Shown piece by piece: positions 25,428 to 35,072 of a stretch of 64,000 nt of DNA (its first letter is position 1; every line of letters begins with the position of its first letter). The stretch comes from Chthoniobacterales bacterium (GTDB lineage: Bacteria > Verrucomicrobiota > Verrucomicrobiia > Chthoniobacterales > UBA10450). A program made the position numbers and the translations under genes. The stretch spans positions 1-64,000 of the forward strand of contig DATENU010000015.1 in the NCBI GenBank assembly GCA_035274845.1, read 5' to 3'. The notes under the pieces were generated by a model. That model searched no databases, had not been told where the DNA came from, and saw only the letters and a list, made by a program, of their open reading frames with translations.

Positions 25428-28400
25428 ATGACGGAAACCGAAATCCGAACCCTGCATTTCGATCTCGCCCACCTTCCGAGCGAGACCAAGCTTTGGCTTT
25501 CCGCCGGAGGAAATGACTATCCGCTTGTCGCGCACACTGAGGCGACATTGCGCGAAGCTCAGGCGACAAATCAGGCGCTGCGCCTGATTCCCGCCAGCAA
25601 CGTCACCCATTACGTCAAGGACGTTGCCTTACCCGCCAGGTCGCCTCAATTGTTGATGGTTCACAGCCCAAGCCGCGTCGAGGGCAGCCTGCTTCCCACC
25701 CTCGAGATGACCCATATCCACCTGCCCACGGCGGCGCGGCAGCGCGCGGTCGAACTGAGGCATCGTCATCGGGAGCACCCCTCGCATCAGCGTCCCTTGG
25801 CGAAACTGGGCGACCACGGCGTGGACTCTCAGGACCTTTCGGACCCCGTCATCATCCATGTCCACGACTGGGTGACGGCAATGGATGCGGCGGTGACGCT
25901 GGTTTTTTTCCACCAGGAGATGATGAGCCTGGACGCGGAGGCGGCGGCCATTGTGCACCTCCAGATTGAGTATTCAAACGGTATAAGCGATTTGGCCGCC
26001 AGCATCCTCCAGCAGGCGCGGGCGCACGCGCGCGATCCGAAGGTCCAGAATTACGTTTACGAGGGCAGCTATCTGGATCCTACGACGATGCAGCCCAACG
26101 GCGAGCCGTGCTACCTGTGGACGACCAAGACGGCAACCTGGGCTCAGGGACCGATGGTTTCAGCGCTGCGTGACACGAAGAACGATCCGTTTCTGGAATC
26201 GACCGAAGAGCGTCCCGGCGTCTGGAGCGTGGAACCGGGAACAACCTGGGGAGGCCTGGTGGGTACGCAGAAAGGCTTCGCGGAGACGGAGAACGCAGCG
26301 CAAGCGTCGTCCACGGGCTGGACCTTGGTCAACCTTACCGCAGGGCATGGGCTCGAAGTCGGTGATCTTTCCTTCGACTTGGGGTCGCTCACCCTACCCC
26401 TGAAGAATAACTGGTTGCGCTGGCTTTCGGTTTACGCGCAGTTCCTCGACGCGGACGGAAAACCCTACAATCCACCAGACTGGAAGCCCATTCCTCCGGG
26501 AGAGAATTATCCGACCAAGAAATACATCGGATTGTTAGCGTCCGCTGCGACAATTCTGGCCATTCCGCTGCCGTCGAGTTTTGAGAACCTGGTGTTTCCA
26601 ATGCCGAGCGGCGCCAGCAAGGTAAATTATTTCGCCGGTGGACTCGGCCGCGTGAACGGGATCGACGGGGTGGGGCAATGGGATCGGGAGGTGTGCGCCA
26701 TGGGGACAGCGATGACCTCCATCTTTAACCTGGGCATGCCGACTATCGGTATCGTGGCGGGTTTTTCCATTTCACTGTCGAGTCTGAACGAGGTCGCAAA
26801 ACTGGCCCTCGACGAGATCAGCATTTTTCTCTCGTTCTATTTCCAGACGAAAGCGTCGGAGCAGCTAGGGAAGGGTGGCTCCGGGACCTGGCTGGCTTTG
26901 GCCGATTCTCTGGTGAGAGCGACAATTGCCGCTTCCCCGGCCCTTTCGGCCTGGATCATCGCCAAGTTTTCGGAAGCAGCGGCGAAAAAGGCGGCGCCGA
27001 TTATCGGTTGGATCGCCACGGCGGTATCGACGGCGGCTGATGCCGCCCTGCTTATTCAAACGTCCGTAGAAGTGGCGCAGTCTCCGGCCACCTTCACGCT
27101 CACGGCCGAGCGCAAAATGGATGTCGACGTGACGATGTTGCCGGACGTCAACCATCAAAACCAGTGGCCGGCCACGGCGACGCACTACCGCGTTTCGGCC
27201 CAGTACAGTCCGGCGGACTTGAAGAACGGCTCGAGCGGCTTCGTCTTCAACGCCATGTATGACGATAACGGCACCAAGACGGTAGATTTTCCAATGACCG
27301 TGATGGAAGGCCCGATCAAATTGTTAATGAAAGGAGCCCCGGCCGGAGGAACTCTGACGCTAATTGTCTCCTTCTACTCGAACACAAACTGGCTGTGCGG
27401 ACACTATAAAAGCAACCCGACGCCGGCCATGCCGGGGCCGAACAATACACTGGTCATCCCCCAGTTCAATATCACGGAGGAGTTAGTGCCCCTTAACCCG
27501 GACACCTATTATGCCCCGAAGCTCGAGCTCATTTATAAGAATGGCGTTCACCAGTGGGCCCAGGGCCGTTTTGACATTCGAACTGATGTCACCCTCCTGA
27601 CCGTCGACTTGGACGCGAATGCCGTCACTCCGGCGTTGAAGAAAGCATTTCTCGACGCGGGTCACGTAACGCTCTCTTTATCCGATAGCGTGATTACCAC
27701 ACGGCGCAGCACTTCAGGCAAAGGCGATCAATGGCTGATTACCAGCTCTGCGGCCTGCTATCATGTAAACCTTATTCGACCGGCCGGAGCAGCATCCTTT
27801 CTCGAAGTAACTACCGGCAATACTGCTACCATAAAGAACCTCAGCGGCAGTAACATTGGCCACAACCTGGCCACTCTCGTCAAAGTGACGTTCAGCCAGA
27901 GTGCCCAGCGACTCGGTTATACCTGGCAGGCCTCCGGTCAGGAGATTCCGTTGGTTACCGGGGGCGGGGTTTATTCGGGGCAGATGTTTACCTTCCAGGG
28001 TATCAACGCCGGTAGTCAGCCGGAGACGGGGTTGAAATTTGTGCCGGCTGGATTCCCGACCAGGCCAGTTCTTATTTACGACCTCTATGGTCCGGCGGGA
28101 GACCAGGCCTTCACCTATTACATCGATCCTCGTGACGAACTCTACCATGTTCGAAGGGTGAATCTCAGCAAGGCCGGTCCTTTCGATTTGGCCACGGGCT
28201 CGAGTTATGGCCGGTTTAACCAGCAAATCGATGGAGCTGCCGTGCATCCGAATGGTTACGTGGTCGGCTTCAATCTTCGAAATTGCAAGATAGAGGCCCT
28301 CCCGTTGTTAAAAGCGGCGCGGCCGGACGCGGAGGCACCGCTGGCGAACCTCTATTCCGGAAACGGCAGCCGCCCAGGATTGATTCATAATCCGGCGGCA

Positions 28401-28856
28401 GTGACAGTGACACCGAATGGCACCGTTCTTGTCCTGGAGAATCCAACGGAAACTTCCGAAGGCCGGGTCCAGGCCTTAGACTACCTGGCCGACCCAGTGA
28501 ACGCGTTCGAAGGAGGGACAAGTCCTTACCTGAGGCTCAAGATCGAACAAGAGAAAGTCACCTACCTTGATATTGCCAGTGAGGTAGGAGGTTACATCTA
28601 TGTGCTGAAGTATTTAGGCGAAGGCAATCGCGTGCAGGACTATCGCCTCGATATCTATGCTCCGAACGGCTTGTTCGTTTCCCAATCTACTGCGGTCAAC
28701 GCGGGGAAAATGTGCGTCAGCCTCTGGCGGGAGCTTTTCACGTTCAACTTTAACATCGTCGCGGGGCCAGGAGGCCGAACGGAACCTTCGGTGAGCGAAT
28801 GGATTCCTTCGACTCCACAAGGCTCGGCGGCCACCGGACAGGCAACCCGATCCTAA
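25428..28856 (+). CDS. Giant hypothetical protein, 1142 aa, with hydrophobic helical core
   Basis: No family recognised. There is no signal peptide. The N-terminal 350 residues are soluble and mixed, with a His-rich stretch (RQRAVELRHRHREHPSHQRP, about 105-124). Residues about 365-555 hold three long hydrophobic helices (YIGLLASAATILAIPLP, SIFNLGMPTIGIVAGFSISL, PIIGWIATAVSTAADAALL). The C-terminal half is beta-rich with a late propeller-like stretch (VIHPNGYVVGFNLRN-type, NPAAVTVTPNGTVLVLENPT). A soluble protein with a hidden hydrophobic hairpin region resembles pore-forming or contact toxins, but this is only layout. A pentapeptide protein follows 63 bp later. Confidence 0.7.
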   Translation: MTETEIRTLHFDLAHLPSETKLWLSAGGNDYPLVAHTEATLREAQATNQALRLIPASNVTHYVKDVALPARSPQLLMVHSPSRVEGSLLPTLEMTHIHLPTAARQRAVELRHRHREHPSHQRPLAKLGDHGVDSQDLSDPVIIHVHDWVTAMDAAVTLVFFHQEMMSLDAEAAAIVHLQIEYSNGISDLAASILQQARAHARDPKVQNYVYEGSYLDPTTMQPNGEPCYLWTTKTATWAQGPMVSALRDTKNDPFLESTEERPGVWSVEPGTTWGGLVGTQKGFAETENAAQASSTGWTLVNLTAGHGLEVGDLSFDLGSLTLPLKNNWLRWLSVYAQFLDADGKPYNPPDWKPIPPGENYPTKKYIGLLASAATILAIPLPSSFENLVFPMPSGASKVNYFAGGLGRVNGIDGVGQWDREVCAMGTAMTSIFNLGMPTIGIVAGFSISLSSLNEVAKLALDEISIFLSFYFQTKASEQLGKGGSGTWLALADSLVRATIAASPALSAWIIAKFSEAAAKKAAPIIGWIATAVSTAADAALLIQTSVEVAQSPATFTLTAERKMDVDVTMLPDVNHQNQWPATATHYRVSAQYSPADLKNGSSGFVFNAMYDDNGTKTVDFPMTVMEGPIKLLMKGAPAGGTLTLIVSFYSNTNWLCGHYKSNPTPAMPGPNNTLVIPQFNITEELVPLNPDTYYAPKLELIYKNGVHQWAQGRFDIRTDVTLLTVDLDANAVTPALKKAFLDAGHVTLSLSDSVITTRRSTSGKGDQWLITSSAACYHVNLIRPAGAASFLEVTTGNTATIKNLSGSNIGHNLATLVKVTFSQSAQRLGYTWQASGQEIPLVTGGGVYSGQMFTFQGINAGSQPETGLKFVPAGFPTRPVLIYDLYGPAGDQAFTYYIDPRDELYHVRRVNLSKAGPFDLATGSSYGRFNQQIDGAAVHPNGYVVGFNLRNCKIEALPLLKAARPDAEAPLANLYSGNGSRPGLIHNPAAVTVTPNGTVLVLENPTETSEGRVQALDYLADPVNAFEGGTSPYLRLKIEQEKVTYLDIASEVGGYIYVLKYLGEGNRVQDYRLDIYAPNGLFVSQSTAVNAGKMCVSLWRELFTFNFNIVAGPGGRTEPSVSEWIPSTPQGSAATGQATRS

Positions 28857-28919
28857 ATCAGAACCACCGTTCATAAAGACTATGGCTCAAAAGCAACTGA
28901 CGCGTTCCGGAGGCGGGCG

Positions 28920-30785
28920 ATGATATTTCTCGGCAAGATTTATGTGCAATCAGGAGGAAAGCGCATGGGCGTCAAGGCCGATGGCAAGCTGGCCATGCTC
29001 AGCTTATCACCGGACGACCCCGCCGGCATGTTCCTGGCCTACGACTTCGGCGGGGGCTGGTTCGGTTTGCAAGCACACACCGCCCAGTGGGTGAATCTCA
29101 TCGCGTCGCAATCCCCAAACGCATGGTACCCTGTGCTCTACGGCGCGTATTTGAGCGGTCTCTCCGATTTCGCCAAGTTCGACCTGCGCTATTTCGACAA
29201 GGCGAAGAGCCAGGTCAAATTCGTGTTCCGCCGCGAGGACAACGGAGAGCTCGTCCCTCTGCTCCTCAAGGGTGGAATCAATCCCTATTGCCAGTGCGAG
29301 TTCGATGTCGCGACCACGACTACCTTGGGCACTTTTTTTGGAATGGGAATCGTGACCCCCGGCTTGCCGGAACTCCAGCAGACAAAGAACGGAGCCGGCG
29401 TCAGTTTTGGCTGCCTGGGCAAGGCGTGCATCGATTTTTCCAGCGTTACTTTCTCCAAAATCAATTTCCCGGACGCCGATTTCGCGGGAGTGAATCTCCG
29501 CTCGGCGGTATTCGATGGATGCATCCTCACCCGCACGAAGTTTCGAGGAGCGAACCTGACCGCAACGGATTTCCGTCCTTCTTCCATCGCCGGGGCAGAC
29601 TTTTCCGATTCGGACCTGACGAACGGGACGCTTTTGCCGGCGCCGCCATTCTCGAACGATGCCACGAAGCGCACGATTCTTCGCAATGCCAAGGTGTCCG
29701 CGAGCGCGCTGCAGAATAACTGGTCGTATTTGGATTTGACGGGGGCACAGATTACGGGCCTAAAGACGGACCTTACCGGCCTCATAGCGCGCTACACCCT
29801 CGCTTCGGGACTGACGCTGGAGGGCTTCACGCTGACTAATGCAGATTTCAGTAATTCCGACCTGAGCCGGACGAACTTCCAACGTGCGCAGCTGGAGTCG
29901 GCCAAGTTCCAGTCAGCCATCCTGATTGATTGCATATTTTCGAGGTGCAGACTCGAAGGAGCCAGTTTTGCCCCAAATCCTTCCGATCCGAACAAGACCA
30001 GTAGTGACTTGAGTGGCGCGAGATTCAGCTCCGCGATTTTGTCGCGAGCCTCGATGCGACAGGCTCTGCTGCTAAGGACAGTCTTCACTTCCGCCACGAT
30101 GGATGAGGTCGATCTCACCTCCGCTCAGCTGGGTGGCGTCGATCGCAGCGCCGCGGCCAGCTTGTCCTACGCCTACCTGGCGAATGCAAAACTGGACAAG
30201 GCCAATCTGTTCGGCGTGAACTTTAGCTACGTGACCTTGTTCGGGGCCAATACGTCGGTCGCGCAGACGGCCACCATGGAGCAGGCCAACTTTAGCAACG
30301 CCTACCTGGCCGGCATTGATCTCTCCGCGGCTAATTTGCGTGGCGCGAGCTTTGTCGGGGCTTGTCTGGTCAATGTCCGGCTGAACAATGCCGTTTTTCT
30401 TCCGACCGCTTCCGGCAGCGTCGTGGCATCATTGGCCGGCGCGACGCTGCAAGGCGTCGACTTTACCGGCGCACAGTTGAATCATGCGGATCTCTCAAAT
30501 GCGGCCGTGGCGTTCGCCAACGGAGAAATACCAGTGCGTTACTGCGATGAATATGGGTACCCGTTCCCCGAGCCGCCTCAGTTCCTGCCGCTGCGATTTG
30601 GTCCTACGATAGCCCTCGACCTCCAGACCATGGGTCCCGAAACAAAGTGCCCGAACGGATTCACCGTCTTCGAAAACGAGCTGGATAAGAAAACGCTTCA
30701 GCAGATGCTGACTTCGAGCAATGCGCCGACGACATGGTATCCGACGAAATGTGGCCCGGCCCTGGGATCAATTGACGCCGCTTAA
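28920..30785 (+). CDS. Pentapeptide-repeat protein with N-terminal beta domain, 621 aa
   Basis: Start ATG 28920 has a good GGAGG 6 nt upstream. Residues 1-115 form a Gly/aromatic beta domain (YVQSGGKRMGVKADGKLAML, then WFGLQAHTAQWVNLIAS) resembling a beta-trefoil or fascin-like module. From about 165 to 535 run pentapeptide repeats (ADFAGVNLRSAVFDGCILTR and similar), in two blocks broken by less regular loops at about 240-290. No membrane segment or signal peptide. It lies 63 bp after the 1142-residue gene and is likely cotranscribed. Possible roles are carbohydrate-binding scaffold or immunity/partner protein to its neighbour; neither can be shown. Confidence 0.85.
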   Translation: MIFLGKIYVQSGGKRMGVKADGKLAMLSLSPDDPAGMFLAYDFGGGWFGLQAHTAQWVNLIASQSPNAWYPVLYGAYLSGLSDFAKFDLRYFDKAKSQVKFVFRREDNGELVPLLLKGGINPYCQCEFDVATTTTLGTFFGMGIVTPGLPELQQTKNGAGVSFGCLGKACIDFSSVTFSKINFPDADFAGVNLRSAVFDGCILTRTKFRGANLTATDFRPSSIAGADFSDSDLTNGTLLPAPPFSNDATKRTILRNAKVSASALQNNWSYLDLTGAQITGLKTDLTGLIARYTLASGLTLEGFTLTNADFSNSDLSRTNFQRAQLESAKFQSAILIDCIFSRCRLEGASFAPNPSDPNKTSSDLSGARFSSAILSRASMRQALLLRTVFTSATMDEVDLTSAQLGGVDRSAAASLSYAYLANAKLDKANLFGVNFSYVTLFGANTSVAQTATMEQANFSNAYLAGIDLSAANLRGASFVGACLVNVRLNNAVFLPTASGSVVASLAGATLQGVDFTGAQLNHADLSNAAVAFANGEIPVRYCDEYGYPFPEPPQFLPLRFGPTIALDLQTMGPETKCPNGFTVFENELDKKTLQQMLTSSNAPTTWYPTKCGPALGSIDAA

Positions 30786-30968
30786 CGGGCCTCTCGGCCA
30801 TACGGCCATCAAATCGGCATCGCGGAAACCGGAAAAGGATTGTCGGCCATAGCGGCGGGAGAATGGCGGACTGGCCGGCACGCGACGGAGCTGGAGGTCC
30901 AGGCGGGGCCATGAAACTGTCGAAATCGTCTTTCGCCTGCTCGGAAATGCGGTAAGAGAACAAACATT

Positions 30969-33005
30969 ATGCACCTGACCAACTTCTCTTTGTGCCGCCG
31001 GACCGGTAAACGTTCGCTCGCCGCGATCCTCTGTTTGGCCGCCGCGATGCCAGCGGCCATTGCGCAAAAACCTTCGACGGAGCAGAAACCTGATGTATCG
31101 GACAAGGCTTTGATCACAAAACAGACGCCCGCGCCGAAGCAGAGCTCATCACCACAGCCCTCGGCGGCCGCTTCGGTGAAGCAATACACGATTGAGCAGT
31201 TCATGACTACGACCCGGATCGGCGGCAGCGCGTTCTCCGCGGACGAGAAGTCGATTCTCTTTCACAGCAACAAGAGTGGGATCTTCAATGTTTACACGAT
31301 GCCGGTTTCGGGCGGCGAACCGAAGCAGCTCACGAATTCGACCAAAGAGAGCACCTTCGCCGTTTCTTATTTCCCGGGCGATGCGCGGTTCCTCTATCGC
31401 TATGACAAAGGCGGGAACGAAAATGAGCACCTGTATCTGAGGGAGCTCGACGGGACCGAGCGCGACCTGACGCCGGGCGAAAAGACCAAGGCGCAGTTCG
31501 CCGGCTGGAGCCACGACCGGAAATCGTTCTTCTTCGGCACGAACGCGCGCGACCCGAAGTTCTTCGATATTTTTGAAATGACCGTCGCGGATCTGAAACC
31601 GACGCTGATTTACAAGGACGAGACCGGCTACGTCCTCGGCGATATCTCGAACGACAAGAAATTCCTCGCTTTCGGGAAGCCGGGGAATTCCACCGCGGAC
31701 TCGGACGTCTATCTTTTCAATACCGCGACCAAGGAAATGAAGAACATCACCGCGCACACCGGCGACGTGGATAATGCTCCGGAGACGTTCGATCCTTCCT
31801 CGAAATTCCTCTATTACCTCTCGGACGAGGGAAGTGAATTCAAAGGAATCGTCCGCTACGACTTGGCGAGCGGCGAGAAAACTCCGATGGGGAAAGCGAA
31901 CTGGGACATCGCGTTCATGGCGTTTTCGCGGACAGGCAAATATCGGGTCGTCGGCACGAACGAAGATGCGCGAACGAAGGTGACGGTTTACGAGGGTACG
32001 ACGGACAAGGTAGTGCCGCTCCCGCCGCTTCCGGAAGGCGATATCAGCGGGGTCCGGTTCTCCGACAGCGAAACCAAGATGGCCTTCTATCACGACGGGG
32101 CTCGCTCACCCGCGAACCTTTACGTTTATGATTTCGGCACGAAGAAGCCACTCAAGTTAACGGAGAGCCTGAATCCGGAGATCAACGCGGCCGATCTCGT
32201 CGATTCGCGCGTGGTGCGCTACAAATCCTTCGACGGAACCGAGATTCCCGCAATTCTTTATCAACCGCACGGCGCCACGGCGCAGGCCAAGGCCCCGGCG
32301 ATTGTGCGGGTGCACGGCGGGCCGGGCGGACAGGCGCGGATGCCGTACAGCGCGGGCGTTCAGTATCTCGTGAACCACGGCTACGTCGTGCTCGACGTGA
32401 ACAACCGTGGATCGAGCGGCTACGGCAAGACGTTCTTCAAAGCCGACGATCGCAAACACGGGCGCGAACCGCTCTGGGATTGCGTCGAGGCGAAGAAGTA
32501 TCTTCAGACGCTCGATTACGTCGACGGCAAGAAGATCGGCATCATGGGGGGCTCGTACGGCGGCTACATGGTGTTGGCGGCCCTGGCGTTCAAACCGGAA
32601 GAATTCAACGCGGGCGTCGATATCTTCGGCGTTTCGAACTGGGTCCGGACCTTGCAAAGCATCCCGCCGTATTGGGAGTCGGAAAGGAAATCGCTCTACG
32701 CGGAGATCGGCGATCCGAATACGCAGCTCGACATGCTGAAGGAGATTTCGCCGCTCTTTCATGCGGACAAGATCACGAAGCCGCTTCTCGTCTTGCAGGG
32801 CGCGAACGACCCGCGCGTGATCAAGCCGGAGTCGGATGAGATCGTGGACGCGATCAAGAAGAAGAACGGGGTGGTCGAATACGTGGTCTTCGATAACGAA
32901 GGCCATGGTTTCACGAAGAAGGCGAACGAGATTCGCGGTAATAAGGCGATCCTGGATTTTCTCGACAAGTATCTGAAGGGCGGCGCGGCGGCGGGCGCGA
33001 ACTAG
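30969..33005 (+). CDS. Exported S9-family prolyl oligopeptidase
   Basis: 678 residues. A signal peptide (SLAAILCLAAAMPAAIAQ) and a Gln/Pro/Ser-rich linker precede a WD-like beta-propeller (about 75-400) and an alpha/beta-hydrolase domain. The catalytic Ser is in GGSYGGY (about residue 530), Asp in LQGANDPRV, and His in DNEGHGF. Oxyanion region: RVHGGPGGQ. This order is that of dipeptidyl-peptidase IV/acylaminoacyl peptidase type enzymes, which cut short peptides, often after Pro. Periplasmic. The next gene starts 14 bp after its stop. Confidence 0.95.
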   Translation: MHLTNFSLCRRTGKRSLAAILCLAAAMPAAIAQKPSTEQKPDVSDKALITKQTPAPKQSSSPQPSAAASVKQYTIEQFMTTTRIGGSAFSADEKSILFHSNKSGIFNVYTMPVSGGEPKQLTNSTKESTFAVSYFPGDARFLYRYDKGGNENEHLYLRELDGTERDLTPGEKTKAQFAGWSHDRKSFFFGTNARDPKFFDIFEMTVADLKPTLIYKDETGYVLGDISNDKKFLAFGKPGNSTADSDVYLFNTATKEMKNITAHTGDVDNAPETFDPSSKFLYYLSDEGSEFKGIVRYDLASGEKTPMGKANWDIAFMAFSRTGKYRVVGTNEDARTKVTVYEGTTDKVVPLPPLPEGDISGVRFSDSETKMAFYHDGARSPANLYVYDFGTKKPLKLTESLNPEINAADLVDSRVVRYKSFDGTEIPAILYQPHGATAQAKAPAIVRVHGGPGGQARMPYSAGVQYLVNHGYVVLDVNNRGSSGYGKTFFKADDRKHGREPLWDCVEAKKYLQTLDYVDGKKIGIMGGSYGGYMVLAALAFKPEEFNAGVDIFGVSNWVRTLQSIPPYWESERKSLYAEIGDPNTQLDMLKEISPLFHADKITKPLLVLQGANDPRVIKPESDEIVDAIKKKNGVVEYVVFDNEGHGFTKKANEIRGNKAILDFLDKYLKGGAAAGAN

Positions 33006-33019
33006 ACGCCGTTCGAGCG

Positions 33020-33472
33020 ATGCGGCTCTGGACGATTCATCCGCGCTATCTCGACGCGAAGGGACTGGTGGCGGCGTGGCGCGAGGGCCTGCTGGCGCAA
33101 AAAGTTTTGCAGGGCGAGACCCGGGGCTACACGCGCCATCCTCAGCTCATCCGGTTTCAGGCTCAGGCGCGCCCGGTTGAGGTGATCGCGGCCTACCTCC
33201 TTGTCTTGGAAAAGGAGGCCCGCCGGCGCGGTTACGTTTTCGATCTCAGCAAAATCTCAACGCCGCGCTTCGCTGGAAAACTTGTCGAGACCCGCGGCCA
33301 ATTGCTTTTTGAATGGCGGCACTTGAAACGCAAGCTCCGCTCGCGGACGCCAGCAGTTTACCGGGAATGCCGGGGTCTTCTTTGCCCAGCGCCGCACCCA
33401 CTTTTCCGAATCGTGAATGGTCCGTGTCGCGACTGGGAAAAAGGAGACCGGCCGCGAGCGCGTCGGGGATGA
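33020..33472 (+). CDS. Pyrimidine-dimer DNA glycosylase (Pyr_excise family)
   Basis: 150 residues. The N-terminus MRLWTIHPRYLDAKGLVAAW, then LLAQKVLQGETRGYTRHPQL, is the family hallmark of T4 endonuclease V-like proteins. The motif RGYVFDLSKI follows. The C-terminal part (from about 115) is less conserved and ends in basic residues near a palindromic repeat, so it may have been altered. These enzymes excise UV-induced pyrimidine dimers or are of unknown lesion specificity. It starts 14 bp after the S9 peptidase gene; the pairing seems casual. Confidence 0.83.
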   Translation: MRLWTIHPRYLDAKGLVAAWREGLLAQKVLQGETRGYTRHPQLIRFQAQARPVEVIAAYLLVLEKEARRRGYVFDLSKISTPRFAGKLVETRGQLLFEWRHLKRKLRSRTPAVYRECRGLLCPAPHPLFRIVNGPCRDWEKGDRPRARRG

Positions 33473-33489
33473 TTGCGTGTGGGCTTTTT

Positions 33490-33700
33490 TCAGCGCCAAC
33501 GGGCGCTGAGTCAACCTCAGCCTGGGGCAACGCCCCAGGTTACTTAAATCCAAAAAAAGCCGAGCGCTGAAAGCGCGATTCACACGGTGTTCATTGCTGC
33601 CAGAAAATGAACCGCGCTTTCAGCGCTGGAATTCTTTTTGTCGTTGGTATCCTGGGGCGTTGCCCCAGGCTCTAATTGCAGTCGCGCCTTCGGCGCTAAA
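33490..33700. repeat. Nested palindromic element, copy 2 (about 210 bp)
   Basis: Same order of inverted pairs as at 18477-18680: A 33492-33507, B 33521-33539 (CCTGGGGCAACGCCCCAGG), C 33562-33580, C' 33612-33627, B' 33651-33669, A' 33685-33698. Spacers differ completely between the copies while the paired segments are kept. Confidence 0.88.
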
Positions 33701-33726
33701 TCAGATTCCCGCCTGCAGGGCGACCG

Positions 33727-34782
33727 CTACTGAATTTCCACTTCGATCGGCAACAGGTGGTTAATCATGTAAGTGCCGCGGTCACCTCCGCGTTTGGGGG
33801 CCTGCACGTTGCCGCGCGAATCGGTAGCGCGAGCCATGATTGTCAGCCGCCCGGGCTCGGCCGGCGTTTTCCATTCGTATGCCCAAAGCCGCCAGGAACC
33901 TTGCACGGCGTCACCGAGCAGAGCCGCATCCGACCAGGTGGATCCGGAATCGAAGCTCAGCTCCACTTTTGTGACGTCGGCTTCTCCAGCCCAGGCCGCT
34001 CCGTGGACCCGGTAACTGGAATTGGCCGGCACGGTTTCGCCGGTCTCGGGTCGTGCAATCTCCGCTTTCACCAATTGTCCTGTGATGGGGATGAGCGACG
34101 GGAGCGCACCGCTTCGGTCCCAGAACGTGTAGTCGAGCGATTGGTAAAATCCGTAGAACGGCTTGTCTGTGACGATGATTCGACGCAGCCATTTCACGGA
34201 AGCCATCGCGTACCAACCGGGCACAATGGCTCGCAGCGGGAAACCGTGGCTCGGAGAAAGCGCCTCGCCGTTCATTTCGAAGGCGAGCAGAACATCGGCG
34301 CGCGCCTTTGCCAGCGGCAAACTGCGGCAGTAGGAGATTGTCCCGGCTGGGGTCGGCGTCTTGTCGACCACACCTTCGTCCGCGCCATCGAGAATCGCCT
34401 CAATCGCGCCCGCTTTCGGTTTCGCCCGATCCAGCAAGGCCGCCAGGGGAACGCCGGTCCAGGAAGCGTTCCCCACTGCGCCCAGGCCCCATTGCACGCC
34501 TTTGGCTTTCGGCTCGAGGTAAATCCGGTTGTTGCCGGCGCATTCGAGCGTCGCGGTAATCGTACGCGACTCCATTGCGCGCAGCTCTTCGTAATTGATT
34601 TCGAAAGGCGCTTCGACTTCGCCTTCGATTTTCAAGCGCCAGTCGTTCGCCGCGATCTCCGGGATCGGGAAATGGTTGCGGACGTAAAACAGTTCGTTAG
34701 GCGTGATGAATCCGTCCAGGCTCGAGAACGGCATCTCGAGGTTGAGTGGGTCCTGTTCACGAACAATCAGGTCTGCGCTCAT
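33727..34782 (-). CDS. Sulfite-oxidase-like molybdopterin oxidoreductase
   Basis: 351 residues from ATG 34782 (a GTG at 34821 is possible). The molybdenum ligand Cys is in ATLECAGNNR, and the pterin-binding stretch is GVQWGLGAVGNASWTGVPLA and PLRAIVPGWYAMASVKWL. A C-terminal Ig-like Mo-co dimerisation domain follows (about 235-350). This is the layout of sulfite oxidase/YedY-type enzymes; with no N-terminal heme or Tat signal it may be soluble and use another electron acceptor. Divergent from the HicB-like gene. Confidence 0.92.
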   Translation of the reverse strand: MSADLIVREQDPLNLEMPFSSLDGFITPNELFYVRNHFPIPEIAANDWRLKIEGEVEAPFEINYEELRAMESRTITATLECAGNNRIYLEPKAKGVQWGLGAVGNASWTGVPLAALLDRAKPKAGAIEAILDGADEGVVDKTPTPAGTISYCRSLPLAKARADVLLAFEMNGEALSPSHGFPLRAIVPGWYAMASVKWLRRIIVTDKPFYGFYQSLDYTFWDRSGALPSLIPITGQLVKAEIARPETGETVPANSSYRVHGAAWAGEADVTKVELSFDSGSTWSDAALLGDAVQGSWRLWAYEWKTPAEPGRLTIMARATDSRGNVQAPKRGGDRGTYMINHLLPIEVEIQ

Positions 34783-34832
34783 GCTGGTTGTTGCGTTGAC
34801 GTTAAGGCGCTCTGTCCGCACCTTAGTGTCCA

Positions 34833-35042
34833 GTGAGGCGCAAATTTCATGTAGCGTTGCTCGCCCACGAGGAGGGAGTATCGGTCAGTTGTCCGGAATT
34901 GCCCGGCTGCCATTCTCAAGGAGCGAATGTGGACGAAGCCTTGGAAAACATCCAAGGCGCGATCCGGGGCTACGTGGAGCTTTATGGTTGTCCTGACGCT
35001 CATTGCGAGATCCGCGAGATGGAAGTGATCACGGACAAGTAA
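34833..35042 (+). CDS. HicB-like antitoxin-type protein, no partner
   Basis: 69 residues. The HicB degenerate RNase-H-like fold is shown by FHVALLAHEEGVSVSCPELP and GCHSQGANVDEALENIQGAI. The usual C-terminal DNA-binding domain is missing and no HicA (small dsRBD-like) toxin gene lies on either side: the next gene is on the other strand. It is thus an orphan, perhaps acting as a regulator or a remnant. Confidence 0.85.
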   Translation: MRRKFHVALLAHEEGVSVSCPELPGCHSQGANVDEALENIQGAIRGYVELYGCPDAHCEIREMEVITDK

Positions 35043-35072
35043 TGCCGAAGCTCCCCGCACCTTTTGTAACGC

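Noticed and set aside
34833-35072. A HicA toxin next to HicB.
   Set aside because: No small basic double-stranded-RNA-binding-type frame is present on either side of the HicB-like gene.
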